NCBI GenBank assembly: GCA_022579005.1
Contig: MU401474.1
Coordinates: 62,001-126,000, forward strand
Reading direction: 5' to 3'
Source of the DNA: Poronia punctata
Taxonomy: Eukaryota > Ascomycota > Sordariomycetes > Xylariales > Xylariaceae
Length of the DNA: 64,000 bases
Below the pieces are notes generated by a model, which had not been told where the DNA came from, did not search any database, and worked only from the letters and a program-made list of their open reading frames with translations. This document shows positions 10,734 to 23,304 of the stretch, piece by piece (within the stretch, counting starts at the first letter, position 1; the number at the start of each line of letters is the position of its first letter). Made by a program: the position numbers and the translations under genes.

Positions 10734-13261
10734 ATGGACGATGCAGGCCTCAACGACAACGTAGGGGACCATACCGAGGTCGTAGAAAGCTCCCGGGGTG
10801 AAGATGGCTACGGGAGGGAAGGCCAGCATGCCGCCGAAACCGAGGAGATGCACCTCAACCCAACGTAGGTTGTCCTATGTGCAAACCAAGCCGCGCGGGT
10901 GATGTCGTTCGCATACCTACTACATGCATGTAGGAAAAAACGTTTCTCACACGTGCTAACACTCAAATGCGGCTTGTAGCCATTGGTACTTTGCCTCGAC
11001 CATCTTCCCGATGGTGGCAGGAGCCCTGGGCCCGGTAGCATCGGCCTTTTCCATCTGTGCCCTGGTCAAGCACTGGCGCCAACATGTTCCTCCCGGATCC
11101 AATCTCTCGGAAGCAGTCTTCGTTGACGACCCCCCCTGGCTTCTGGCCATCAATGCCGTCCAGCTTGGGATTGCCGTCGTTGCTAACGTCTTCCTTCTGC
11201 TTAATATGACCAAGAGAGTTTCCTTCTCCATCGCGCAGCCTGTTACTATCGTCGGCTGGTACCTTTCGTCCTTTCTTCTCATCGCCCTGTGCGCCACCGC
11301 GAGCGGTCCGCTGCTGCTGAAACCCGAGGCTGAATATATCTGGTCGCAAGCCTTCTTTTATGGCCTGTTTGCCGCCATTCTCTACTTTATCGTGGCTTCG
11401 CTGATGCTGCTCACCGTTATCGGGGCCTATGCTGGTCATTACCCCATGGACTTTGAGCTCAGCGTAAGCCAGAGGACCCTGATGCTGCAAACCATCATGT
11501 TCCTGGTCTATCTTCTCCTAGGTGCCCTCGTGTTCTCTCACATCGAGGGCTGGCTATATCTCGACGCCGTGTATTGGGCAGACTATACCCTGTTCACAGT
11601 CGGACTGGGCGACATATCCTTGCAGACTAAGCTAGGCCGTGGTCTCATGATTCCCTACGCTCTCATTGGCATCACAACATTGGGTCTCGTCATCGGCTCC
11701 ATCCGGAGCCTGATGTTAGACAGGGGGAAAAGCCGAATAGATGCTCGGATACTTGAAAAAAGGCGACGCCGATTCGTCCGCAAATACTTACGGAGCAATG
11801 GCAAAAAGAAATCGAAATCTACGCCCGACGGCAGAACTGATGACGGAAGCTCAAATTGCTCCCCTGAACAGAAGAGTGCCGGCCCTGATGCTGAGCTCGA
11901 ACGGCGTTACGCCGAGTTCCATCTCATGCGCAAGATACAAAACCAGGCCTCGCAAAGGCGGAGGTGGACGGCCTTGGGTATCTCGGGTAGCACTTGGGTG
12001 GTGCTTTGGCTTGTCGGCGCGAGGATCTTCCAGGCTTCCGAAACCCCTTATCAGAACTGGACCTACTTCGACGCTATCTATTTCAGTTTCCAAGCAATGT
12101 CGACTGTTGGTTACGGCGATCTGACGCCAGTCTCCAACTCGGGCAAGGCCTTTTTCGTTTTTTGGTCCCTTCTTGCCTTGCCGACACTGACCGTGCTCAT
12201 TTCGAATGCTGGAGACACCATCATTAAGCTGGTTCGAGATGCGACTTTGCTGCTGGGAAATATCACCATCCTCCCTGGAGAGAGCGGGTTCAGGAAAGAC
12301 ATTAAACATATCATGTCGCGGTTGTCATTCGGTAGGTTATTCGTTGAAGAATCGATTCACGAATCCCCACCAGGTTTTCTCGGGGCAGCAGAACCGCGTT
12401 CCGACGAGAGCGAGGATGACGAGGACGAGTACGAGGACGACGATGAAGATGAAGATGAAAATGCGCTTGGCAGTCTACCGAGAGTCAACGGCGGGAATTC
12501 GGCAAAAAGTGGCCCAACGCAAAGCGTTTCGAACTACGATGCATCCTCGAAGCGGCGGAATTCCAACGATCTTGAAAGTGCACCATCTAGGCAAAAAGAC
12601 ACGAATAAGAAGAAGAATAATAAAACAGAACGTCAAGAGGGCAGAAAACGCGAAAGCTCAGAACGTCTCGATGATTTACCCCAGACGCTACCTAAAACTA
12701 GCGCCGAGTTCCATCTAGTGCTCATCGATGAGATTAGACGTGTCTCGCAGCATTTGCAACACTCGCCACCGCGGAAATACAGCTACAAGGAGTGGTAAGT
12801 TGACTGACGCAATAACAAACACTTTAGCCTAGTTAGAGAAACTTTTGGTCTCTCGATTCCGTTTCTGGTTTTTTTTCGTGGTGGTAACTGACATGGACAA
12901 AAAAAAAAGGGCATGGTACCTCCGCCTCATCGGCGAAGACGAAAGCAACGTAGCAACACACCACGAACCCCTCGGCCACCCGCATTCTCTCAACAAGGAG
13001 CGCATGCCGCAACCGGCCGACGGCCACGGCATCGGCGCCAGCAGCGCAGACAACCGCGACGGTTCCCCCAAGTGGTCCTGGGTCGGCCATCGCAGCCCGC
13101 TCATGGACACGCGCAAGGAGGCCGAGTGGATCCTCGACAAACTCACCGAGAGGCTCCGCCAGGAACTCGTCAGCGCAGTCGAGAGTCGCAAGGGCAATCA
13201 GGGCGCTCGAAGCGCTGCCAAGTTGGAGAGGAGACATCATGACGGTAATCAGGCGCATTAG
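10734..13261 (+). CDS. TOK1: TOK-type outward-rectifying two-pore K+ channel
   Basis: Plasma-membrane potassium channel of the fungal TOK family (normally eight membrane spans, two pore loops). Exons are 10734-10864, 10980-12794 and 12910-13261, giving 765 residues. The acidic N-terminus (1-43) leads into HWYFASTIFPMVAGALGP. Hydrophobic segments continue to about residue 235, then pore 1 TVGLGD (250-255) and, after a basic linker rich in R and K, pore 2 TVGYGD (419-424). The cytosolic tail contains a D/E run, an S/R/K-rich part and WYLRLIGEDES. The last intron donor creates an in-frame TAA directly after TGG, so an unspliced message would end about 117 residues early. The last exon is supported by frame and by PLMDTRKEAEWILDKL, which looks like a conserved C-terminal helix. 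Function in K+ efflux and membrane potential is known for the family. Confidence 0.93.
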
Positions 13262-14253
13262 TCTAGTGGCTCGGGAGTTTTTAAAACATGGCGTGAAGCG
13301 AGGCGTGCAAAGTGAGATGAGTGGTTGCCTTGCTTTGCCTTTTTATCTTGTTTATGACATTATTTTCCTCTTTTCACCCTTTATGCATATTATACCCCTC
13401 ATCTTGTATATGTCGGCGTCGGCGTCGACGTAGACGAAGGCGTAGGCATGGACACTATGTCGAAGTTTGGACGGCTACGACGCCGGAATGATACCTACTC
13501 TTGTGTATATATTAAGAGCATTCCTTGGGAAGAGAATTATATAACGGAGATTACCTATCCAATGTACGTATGTATAACATCCATGTGTTGCTCGTATCGA
13601 ACCCCTCAGTCGAAATGATTGGGGTTGTTGAATAAGCATGATACTATCGAGGCACAGGGACATACCAATGGAGGGAACGGAGAAATCAGTGGTTTTAAAA
13701 ATGAGTGGCGTTAGTTGGTTTTTATCGTCTATGGGCTCGTTCTACAAGCGGAAATATATCGTAGGATATGATTCGACCGTGATATATCGCGTACGCATCC
13801 CCCTACTACTCTACCTATCCCTCTCCTTTCCGCTCCCGTTTCCCCCCTCCCTCTCTTTCTCTTTGTCGGGCCTGGAATTCGTCTTGGGTTGTATCCCTGT
13901 TCTCATCCGTCACCCCTCTTGTTTTCTTTTTCTCTCCTATTTTTAAATTTTTATCCCCCGAAGACGGGAAGGAAATCCCGGTTTGTTAACCTGTTAGCCT
14001 TATAAAGCAAGTCCCCTGCAAAGGGGGAAATGGAGATTGTATTGATTTTTGGGTTTTTTGCAAGTTTTTTTTTTGGCATTAGTAAAAGGCATGATGTCCC
14101 TCGTAGTGCTCGCACTATAGAGGTGTCGTGTACTTTGTGTGGAAGCCGACTTCAAGGAGTGCAGGGGAAATCAGAGCCTTCGTACCATTTGGACCTAGTT
14201 CATGTCTGTTAGCCAATGCTGTAATCATGGCGTGAAAGCATCCAAGGCACCTC
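13262..14253. other. Convergent spacer (3' flanks)
   Basis: Lies between the 3' ends of the K+ channel and CCCH genes. T-rich and pyrimidine-rich stretches near 13.8-13.9 kb suit 3' UTR signals. No gene seen. Confidence 0.6.
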
Positions 14254-16316
14254 TTACTTTGGTATCAATTCCTCTTTACTATAGTGTAGGTCTCCGAATT
14301 TCTCAGTATGGTAGAATGGGCATTCGTCGCTGCGGCCGCAATTGGGCCGCGGGCAGTGATGAGAGAGGTAACAATCGTAATCGGTGCAGTAAGGCCCCGA
14401 CGGACATAAGCTGGTACGCGCCTTATAACGATGGATAGCTAATTCAGCCGGTGATAGTTCCATCTCATGCTCTTTATCACAGTTGACTCCCCGCTTACAT
14501 CGTCCCTTGAGGTAGTGGTCGTTGCAAAAGACTAGCGGTTTAATGCTTTGGAACTTAGTCTGGTATGTAGTCTGCGCCGGCGTCCTGGGCGGGTGTTGCG
14601 TTGGTGGGTCAAGACGATGTTGATCCGCGTTGTAAAGGGCAAATTTGGGCTGCTTTTTGGATTTGGCCGCCTTCACCGTCACATTTTGGTGCTCAGTAGC
14701 CCCACCGGCGGTAGCGTAGCTTACGGAGACCCCACCGTTGCCTGAATTGACTACAGCGGACGAGCGGCCGGTCGTTGGGGATTGTGCCGGCGCTTTACTC
14801 TGTGGTGAAGGTGCTGGCTGGAGTCGATTATTTATCGCTTTGGCAGCTGTAGTAGCAGCTGCAGCTACATTTACGGCTGTTGCTGTGGGCGTGGTCGTCG
14901 TCGTGGTGGTTGTGTTCAGGACTGGGGATGCGGCCGCAGGGCTTGCCGAGGGTGTGGGGGGTTTCTGCTCTTGAACTTCAAGAGAAGCCGTCTCAGAATG
15001 ACCATATGTGGCCTGAATAGCACGACCGATCGGGCCGGCCGTGATATGGGCCGAAGAGGGGCTTGTGTAAGAAAGAAATTGGGCGCCACGCTTGAATTCA
15101 TTGCCCAGGGGCTCCGACCGGAACACAGAATCGAAACGTAGAATGGGAAATTCAAGGGACCTGAAGCCTGGCTCGGCCGGCGTAGTTTCAACCAGGACAA
15201 TCTTGTTGTCCACCTCCCCTGCGTAATGACGGAGATCGTGGAGATAACCATTATCATGACAACACGCAATAAAAATTTTCTGGCACTGGACGTTTTTGTG
15301 ATAATGATTCAATAGGCCTGGAGGGGAGTAAGGATGAGCATGCGACCACACAGTCTTCGTACTTTGAGGGGTTTGCCCGGGCCAGCCGAGAAAGCTTGGG
15401 CCAGGTCGAGGGACGGTTGGAGCGATGGAGTAATGAAAGGGAAAAGGCAGGACTTACGGCGTATCTTAGAATCCGTGTTTTCTTTGCCCTTGCCGACATT
15501 GATGAAGTCAAAGTCGGCGGTTGTATTGGTAAAATTTTGGGCAAAAAGACGGAGACTGTCATCTTGGTCGGTCACACCGGACAAACGCAACGACCTAGCC
15601 AAGTCATTGACATTCGCATAAACCCGCACTATAATGGGGATGTCATGGCCCCCGTTGGCATTTTTTACGGCTTCTTTCAACTTCCAGGCGGCTCTGGCAG
15701 CACCCTGTTCATGATCACGGAGAAATTCCTCTCTGAATTTTGCTCCGTCACCATCGATAAGCACGACAACAAAAGATCCGGTGTTCTGCAGCAAACGGTT
15801 TAGAACGGTGTGGCCCTGATTTTATGCAACGAAGCAGGAAGTGGAAAGCTGGAAGCTGGAATCTGAAATCTGGCATAGGTAAAACTCACAAGCTTTTGGG
15901 TCCAACGGGAAATCTCATTCTCAAAAGCTAATGCCCTCGACTGGTATTGTGCCCTAGATTTCTTTTGATCATCAAGATCGAGTTGAAGGTTTGCTATGGT
16001 ATTTGCATCCTCTTCAATTTTCTGCATCATGTCCTGTCGCGGCGGTCAGTTGGGAATTGCCCGTCTAGAAAAACATCGTTTGGCATTCTTCGTAGTATCG
16101 TCTTGTCGCGGGGGAGGGGGATGTAACAAGACCTCCAGCTAACAACGAGCTACAAACCATGACAGTCACGACGATGGCCAGAATACTCACTTGAATTAGA
16201 TTATTCCTCTGCTCGTCCATATGCCGGTAATAATTTAGTTGTTCCATTCGGTTCGCAGGCAGGCCCGGCGGTGGCGGCGGCGGATGCCCGTTTAAAATAT
16301 GTGATACTGTCGACAT
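14254..16316 (-). CDS. CCCH zinc-finger protein with coiled coil and possible NYN/PIN-like domain
   Basis: Four exons (16191-16316, 15890-16033, 15458-15815, 14254-15317) encode 563 residues. The N-terminus is proline-rich (HPPPPPPGLP), then a likely coiled coil (about 35-88). Residues 104-235 form a compact domain that starts SFVVVLIDGDGAKF and ends KIFIACCHDNGYL. Its acidic residues D111/D113, D205 and D231 sit where NYN/PIN-type nucleases carry theirs, which is inference. A long Ala/Thr/Pro linker follows. The C-terminus has a clear CCCH finger, C-x8-C-x5-C-x3-H (474-493), and a second Cys/His-rich stretch (514-545). Related fungal proteins carry the same central block with a CCCH finger. 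The role is probably RNA binding or turnover. The last acceptor (CTCCAG at 15318-15320) was chosen because it alone keeps frame and yields KIRRLLNHYH. The start is the first ATG in the open frame. Confidence 0.85.
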
Positions 16317-18114
16317 CTGGATTGATGGAGGCGGATGGACGGGTACAAATGGGCTCAAATGCTGAATGAAGGTCGGATCAAATCAGGGCACGAAGCAAGT
16401 AACAAGGGCAGCACTGCAACTTAATGACCAGTCTTGCTTCAACTGGATGAATCAACACTCAAAGAGGGGGGGAGAGGGACGCGCTTTGGGATAAAACGGA
16501 TGTGTGTGTTGTCACGGGAAATTGATGGGGGAAGTTAGAATGATTATCGAAATCAAGAATCAGAATCAGAATTAGAGACCAAAAGAAAGCTCCAGTGAAC
16601 GAAGCTCCCAGTCTCCAAGGTACACCCCCGGACAGTCAGCAGCCCGCAGCGAGTCTAGTACGTAACGGGTAGCAGCAGCAGCAACAGGGCAAGAGGTTTG
16701 GGGCTTTCTCAACCAGTCCACCACAACAGAGGGGCCCAACCTGTAAAAGTAGAATTAAAGGCACCCTTTGCCTGCAACTGTTGCCACAAGCTACTCGCAC
16801 ATGTTTGCTACTTGAACGGTTTGTTTATTGAATTGGTTCGTGTTGAAAACCTGAGCCAGCCCGATACCTTCTAAGATTACCTTATGTAAAGTAGTACCTA
16901 GGCACTCCTCGTTGGCGTATGGTATTAAATCATTGGGGCAATGCCGTGCTGGTGTAGGTACCTTAATAGGCTCATAGTAAAGTTGGAGGACGCGTCCAAA
17001 TTCATTATGGGGGGAAAAGGCACGTGCAACAGAGTACGAGTAGGGCCCCCTACCTATCTGCCCCGTTATATACACAAAATTTAGTGAGAATTGGAGCTAG
17101 CTCTAGTTACCATGTGTGTATGTATTAGATACCTACGAGTATGATACTTTAGTCTAATAGTAAATCATGTCCTTGTCCTTGTAGATACATCCCTTTAATA
17201 TGCCAATGGTATGAAGATGTAATGGTCGACTTAAGGTATCTAATATACATGTATAAAAGCCCATTAAGTCAAGTACCAAAGCCATGTCACACATAAGGGC
17301 CGGTACGCCGCGGGTATACGGAAAGTGACACGAAGAAGATGTATGAAGAGCTATTACTTAGTATAGACTAGACAGCAAGACGACTAAGCTAACCCAGGTA
17401 AGTAAATAAATCATTTTAGGTTGTTTAAGTTACGTGCACAAGTACACGTGATTTGGCGCCTAAAGGGGAAGTTACAACTTGAAGTACGAGTACGTCGCCC
17501 AACGATATACGAGTCCGTGTTACTCCGTGTATGATGGACGCATGTCCAGGTGCTTCTAGCTCAGGTATCCTTCTTCAGCTTCCCGGAGAACCAGTATACA
17601 GTATACTCCAAAGTCTTTGGACCGGTGGGAGTGATTAGTTGCCTGATCGCGCACTGTCCGATCCGTCATGCTACACCGCATAAGACAACGCGTAGGATCC
17701 GCGTCAGATGACAGAAAGGCATAAATATGATATTTTCACTCTGGTAACCTGCCTCAACAGATTGTGATATTGTGCTCAGTCTTGGGTCTTCGGATACCAT
17801 GAACGCCTAGTTGTCATATTACCATACCCAAGCGCCCAGTTGGAATTCACACGCACTTCATTGATTAATCACTGATATTTACAACAGACAGCTTGGTTAC
17901 TGAATCTCCTACCATAATGCAAATCAAACTAAATAACCAGCTCAATAAACCCCGTACGAATTACGCAGAACCGGTAGAAAGTGCAAAGCACTATTATCAT
18001 CGGAGGTTAGGGTACCCAAGGTCATCCTAGTTTCAGCTTGGTTTATCACATCAACCTTTACTCAGTTTCCCCTCTGGAGCCCAATTGAAATTCAGGAAAG
18101 AAAATCCGCCGCCA
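16317..18114. other. Spacer between CCCH and LSB5 genes
   Basis: Contains the CCCH promoter (left) and the 3' flank of the adaptor gene (right). A minus-strand open frame at 16791-17075 has no recognisable domain and is not annotated. TA-rich words and TACGAGTA-like motifs are common near 17.0-17.5 kb. Confidence 0.55.
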
Positions 18115-19785
18115 TTACCACCTCGGCTGTTCCCTTTCTACCATGGGGGTTTCGACCGCGTTGCGGTCAGCGAAAGGGTCATTCTCGTCTTCTTCCGCAA
18201 AGTCCTGGTCGCTTGCCCCGTCACTTGAAAGCGACGAGGCTGGACGAGGCGGGGCCAGCGGTTTGGACTGCGTAGAAGGCCTCGGGGGTGCCGCTGGACG
18301 ATACGGAATGTTAGGATTGACACTGAGATTTGCCATGTCAGGTATAGGGCTCGACGGGGAAGCCGCTTCGGCTGGCGACATCGACTGCTTATGTTTCTCC
18401 GTAGCCACTAGGATATATCAGCATTAGTATTCTCGCCCGAAGGACTGCGGGGATACTGACTCCGATAGAGATGCGCCTGCTCGGCTAGTTCGTCCTCAGA
18501 GTCGCTGTCTGCGTCGATTGAACGGTCCAGCTGTTCAAACGTCATCAGAGCCAAAACGAGCTCATCATTAGCATGCAAGAGGCCTCCGAGCCACTGCTCG
18601 TCCTCCACATAATGAATCTGTCCAAGTCAGCTAAGGCTGTCAGTGTAGACATATATGGGATTGGAAGTCCGCATACATAGCGTAGTATCTTTCTTCTCAA
18701 CTTCTTGCAGCTCTCGAAGCGTTCTACGGCAATAGCGTTCTCCGATATCCGCTCCGTCTCCCTGTTGATGCTTTGCAGAGCGTTTTGAAGGTTCGTAGCT
18801 GCAATGGAAGATTCCGCGATCGCGGCCTTCATCGATTCTTTCTCGGCCTCCAATCTGAACGGCTTGGACCTTTTTTTCCCCTTATCCTTCTTCTTCTTGT
18901 CTTTTGTAGAACTAGAAAAGAACGAGGTAGAGCCAGACGATGATCTTCCATGGCCGTACGCCTGGCCCATCTGTGGCTGTTTTGCGGATGACGGGGCTGG
19001 TCGTGAAGAAGAAGCCTGGGAAGTTGGCATAGGCGGCGAGGGTTGATTCGATTCCTCGTCTTCCGAATCACGAAAGGGGTCTTCCGTCTCGCGAATTACC
19101 TTGGATTTGGCCTGAGTGACAACTTGTTTCCGGCGAGGAAGCTCCTACTGAAATCAGTGATGTTCTGTCGCCGCGCGACGATGAAAAGAAAAGCACCAAC
19201 CTTGTACAGCATGGCGACACGTTCTAGGCCCGGCGTGTTCTTATACTCGGCTGCCCAGCTTCGGAACAGCTCCGAGCACTTCTTCCGCACATCGGGGTCT
19301 GACAGATCCGAAGTGCCGCAGACCCGTAGACGTTCGAGAAGGGGCTCGTCAATGAAAGTACGTTGGAAACGGGGGCCGGCATTCTGTATCAAGCCGTCTA
19401 ATAGCACCAAGGCTCTGACTTGGCGGTGGACATTTCCGTACTTCAACTTTTTCCTAAGCGCACGGGCCGCTTCGGCAGGGCCAGTCGCTTGCAGCTTTAT
19501 GACCTCGACCAGGTCGGGAATACCACTCAGATCATCTTCCTCAAAAGTCTCACTTGTGAGTCGCTCGATGGTCACTGTGACCGCGGAGTAAGGCTTTTTC
19601 TGTGGTCGAGGTTAGCAATTCTTGCATCGGGACGAATGCCATCGATAATTTACGCCGTAAGCTTTGCTGATTTAGCTTGAATGGACACCGTGGATACAGT
19701 GGAAAGCAGGACACATTGGGCGAAAAGCAAAACATGGGCAACGTAACCTGCTCCGATAAAGAGACGGACGCACCTGGGAGAACAT
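18115..19785 (-). CDS. LSB5: Lsb5-type VHS/GAT endocytic adaptor
   Basis: Cytosolic adaptor linking actin regulation, ubiquitin and endocytic sorting in yeast. Five exons (19774-19785, 19201-19599, 18677-19144, 18461-18617, 18115-18407) encode 442 residues. Exon 1 is only 12 nt and codes M-F-S-Q. The VHS domain (about 5-140) contains LVEVIKLQATGPAEAARALR and KYGNVHRQVRALVLLDGLI. A lysine-rich, serine-rich linker is followed by a helical GAT-like region (about 220-330, IAATNLQNALQSINRE to ALMTFEQLDRSID). The C-terminus is proline-rich (APPRPSTQSKPLAPPRP), suited to SH3 partners. At intron 2 the first AG would admit an in-frame TAG, so splicing must use the next AG, giving YKELPRRK. Identity is good; the last intron (donor GTCAGT, 53 nt) is less sure. 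Confidence 0.88.
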
Positions 19786-21102
19786 GGCGAGTGTAAGGAC
19801 CTCAGAAGGCGCGGTCGGCAAGTGACGTCAGCCTCACAGTACACATATAAATGAACGGCTACTTTCTGGGGATGCGAAAAGGGTAGAAATATATACCCCG
19901 CATCTACGTTGAAAGCCACAGGTCACAGGTTGACTTGAAATGTCGGGATACACCTACACCCAAGTAACCCAGCAGCCTAGGTCAGATTGGCGGTATCCTT
20001 GGTTCAATATTTGGCTGTACGTGTTGGAACCTTAACTGGTAGCGATTTAACACAACTTAATGTACTTGTACTATGTAGTAGACACATTTGCCTGTCGGAA
20101 GTGCTTGTCGTGGGGTGCATATTGGATGGTACATCCCTGCTCCTTGATGTACCTACTCCTACAAGTGTTTTGAACCTTAAAACTGCATAGGACCATAGCA
20201 CAGGGTCAATCATCAGATGAGATGGTAGATACCTGAAACGTTGATCACTCATCACAACGCATTTTGGGCAGCAAAGGGCAGCATTATCAAGTCTTACAAT
20301 GTTTCAATACCCCCCAGATCGATTGTTTGCCTCCAAGTACACGTACACTCGACTTGCTTGATACGTGTACAACAGAAAGGACTGTCTAAACCTCGCAACA
20401 TACATACGTAAGCTAATTCGTAGCTGATCCCGGTTATTACAATAACTTCTGTCTACCCGCGTGTAAATGCATATAGATCTACAAGTTAGTAGCTTGGCAT
20501 GTAAACACCATAATACTTGTTTGAACTTTGTACCGTATGAACATATGTACATGTATTCTTTGCAAGTTTATTGTGCCTTTTTCAGGTGTTGATCGACTTG
20601 CAAGTCACATATGGGCTTGCAGGAAGGTGCCCTTGAATGTGATGGCAATCGCCCAGGCTGGGTTCAAGTATGTAGGTAGGCACCTAACCTTATCTACTTT
20701 GTGTAGGAAAGAAGGACCTGCAACAAAGGTTCATAGCTTACTTGCCCATTCTTCATTAAGTACCTTATATATCTGCCAAATCCAATTTCTTCTCAAGTCA
20801 TGCTCGGATATCATGCGTCCTTACGTCCTTACGGTTACCTCCTGCCCCCCCAAGGTACCTACCTGTTCGTGCGGCATCCAACAATAGCTCCAGACAATAA
20901 CACCACATGAAGATGTATTCTTCCTTCTCTTGCCTATAATTAGAGACTTTCAGGGCTTTCCGCAATAACTAAAGTCTAGAAGCACTGGGTTGCTCTGTTC
21001 AGTTGTTTGTAGACCCTATATCTCCTTGAAATTCTCCTCGGCGCTGCGCAACATCTGCCGTCAATTGAGAAACCCCGCTGGTGCTTAAGCCCTGACAACA
21101 AC
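19786..21102. other. Divergent spacer
   Basis: Upstream regions of LSB5 (left) and of the unknown gene at 21.1 kb (right). Short direct repeats of GTACATGT/CAAGTACA type are present. No gene seen. Confidence 0.6.
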
Positions 21103-22721
21103 ATGAGTCGCTTCGAAGCTCAGAATGGGGAGATGTTTGATTCCTTAAGGTGATTCAATTGGAAACCGCTTATAAGCCTGTCTGTAAAGTTGACACTCGG
21201 GCATCTAGTGATGCTGCGAACGTAGTTCCATCGTGGCCGACCCCTGTTTTCACCCCTATTAACCACCAGGAACCCACAGTCGATGGGACGACCTTGTCAG
21301 CCGAGGGTGGACACGTACAAATGCCTACAGATCCTGAAGGGTCCATGAATACTTGCCGAAAACGGCCAGCTCCAGATGAAAAGTCAAGCGAGAAGCGGAT
21401 TAGAGCATCGGCTGATAACCCCCGTCCTATTCCCACCAAGCAACCACCTGTTGGATCAGTGACGCTACATGCTGAGAGAACAGATCGCCTTGGACCCGAC
21501 GTGCCGCTAACTCAATACCTAATCCAGAGATCTGAATCTTCTCTAGGCTCCCCAGTCCTTGTGCTTCCAACTTCATACAAGAGCTGGCATGGACAACCAC
21601 TAGACATGGACACCCATGGGAGTTCTGCTGCTGAGAACATGGAATCCCAAGCCGTAGTGACTCCTTGGATGGCGACCGAGATGTTTGAAGTCAACGGTGG
21701 TTATGGGCCAATCCTGGCTTTGGAGTCCTCGAATACACTATATGACGAGGCAAACGGGCATTATCCGATGGTTCATTACGCTATAAATGGAGAGGGCACT
21801 CACGATGACGAATACCCCTTGGACGATGACATTGCAGATGATAATATCATACAGCTCCTCGCCGACAACACAGGCTCTGTGCAAGAATACCACATACCAC
21901 CTTCAAGTGTGCAGAAATGGCATTGTGGATCCCGCTCTCCAGTAGAATACGACCCAACCTTGCAGTACACTCCTCCCAACCAGCGGCAACCGGATTCAAG
22001 TATAACCGAGAGGGGAACAGTATCCCCGGCCAATCAGATAGTTGGCCCAGATGATCTACTCGATGAAGAGGTTGACTGGAGCGCCGTGTTGCTCGAAGTC
22101 AGCGCCATGCAACACAACCCGTTAGTTGATTCCCGTGATACCGATGCCTCACGGCCTAAAGGGACAGGTGTAGTCAGGCATGCGCCAAAAGCTATCCACG
22201 TTGAGCCTGGAGATTCGACGCCTCTAAAACCTTATGTCAGGCCGCCATTCCCCGAGAAAGTCCGAGACCGCCCTGAAGTTCCGGGGCTATCGTCTGATAC
22301 AATCCTCCGCACATGCTTTCGGGTTGGTATGATGGTAGAACAGACGGCGCGCTGTTTCTGCCATCGACAAGATGTCATATTCCAGCTATACGCTCGCGTG
22401 ACGTACTCTCATCGTGAGAATCAGATCCGCAAACAGCATTTTCAGTTCGTCGACCTGTTTAAGGACCAGAACCCTTACCCATCCGCAACCCTCTCGAGCT
22501 GGAGTGTAGGGAGCCAATTGGACAGAGACAGTGCCTCCTTCCTGGATACGAGCAAGGGACCCCGACTCTGCTGGTGCATGTGCAAGCCGATGAGGGACCC
22601 GAAGACAGTGATCGGATACACCTACACGGTGTTGAAGATTAGGGAGGTGGACTGGGATGAGATACGATGGGCGAAGGATATTGTTTGCGGGGTCTTTGAA
22701 GAACAGGACCCGGAACGATGA
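21103..22721 (+). CDS. Protein of unknown function with a conserved-looking C-terminal domain
   Basis: Not recognised by name. The main open exon runs to a TGA at 22721. I propose a first exon 21103-21149 (MSRFEAQNGEMF...) joined to 21209-22721, which removes a 59-nt intron with donor GTGATT, a TTGAC branch and acceptor CTAG. This gives 519 residues. If the intron is not real, the first in-frame ATG is at 21321. Residues 1-375 are polar and look disordered, with acidic patches (about 215-235). Residues about 379-515 look folded: TCFRVGMMVEQTARCFCH, DVIFQLYARVTYSHRE, HFQFVDLFKDQNPY, then a Cys-containing strand pair LCWCMCKPMRD and a terminal helix VDWDEIRWAKDIVCGVFE. The pattern of alternating strands suggests a small beta-barrel, which is inference only. 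Confidence 0.65.
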
Positions 22722-23304
22722 AGAACAGGAACCATCTGATGAGTATCTTGACGTACTATTTTCCTGACGCCATTTCAACGCCAATTTATTCTTCGGCCGC
22801 CAAACTATGACTCTTTACCTTCAACCTACGGCCCCAATTCGGGCATATCTAGTGATGGACCTCCGAGTCGAGGAAGAGGATATGGATTCCTATGATTTTA
22901 GCTACACTCAGCACTTAGCTTGCCACATGTCAGCGAAATCTTGCTAAGTTTAGGTAGTGAGCACGGATTTCATTATTAAGATTTACTAGCCACTCAAGGT
23001 GCTGCGACTAAGAAAGAAATTAAACGCCTCATCCCATTAGCATGTAGCAATCCGTAATGACCGCGATAAATATATGAGATGTGAGCATAACAGCAAAGAA
23101 TCTCACCATCTGGCCTTAGAAGAAGGCTATCTATAATACCCGAACCGTCATAATATCGTTACCGAATAAGAAGGCGAAATATGGCCCAAGTAACTCGCGA
23201 AAATCGTAGTGCGGTACTGTATCGCCCCCCTGCCTCCTGTGTGGACACCAGTGCCACCAGATGCCCCAAAGTGATGGGTATAGTTAAAGACGAAGTAAAT
23301 AAAA
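22722..23304. other. Convergent spacer
   Basis: 3' flanks of the two neighbouring genes. Nothing else seen. Confidence 0.6.

Noticed and set aside
12793..12798. TAA as the true end of the TOK channel
   Set aside because: It overlaps a perfect GTAAGT donor, and the following exon continues in frame with a conserved-looking tail.
16791..17075. 94-residue minus-strand frame
   Set aside because: No domain, no signal peptide, no clear splice partners.
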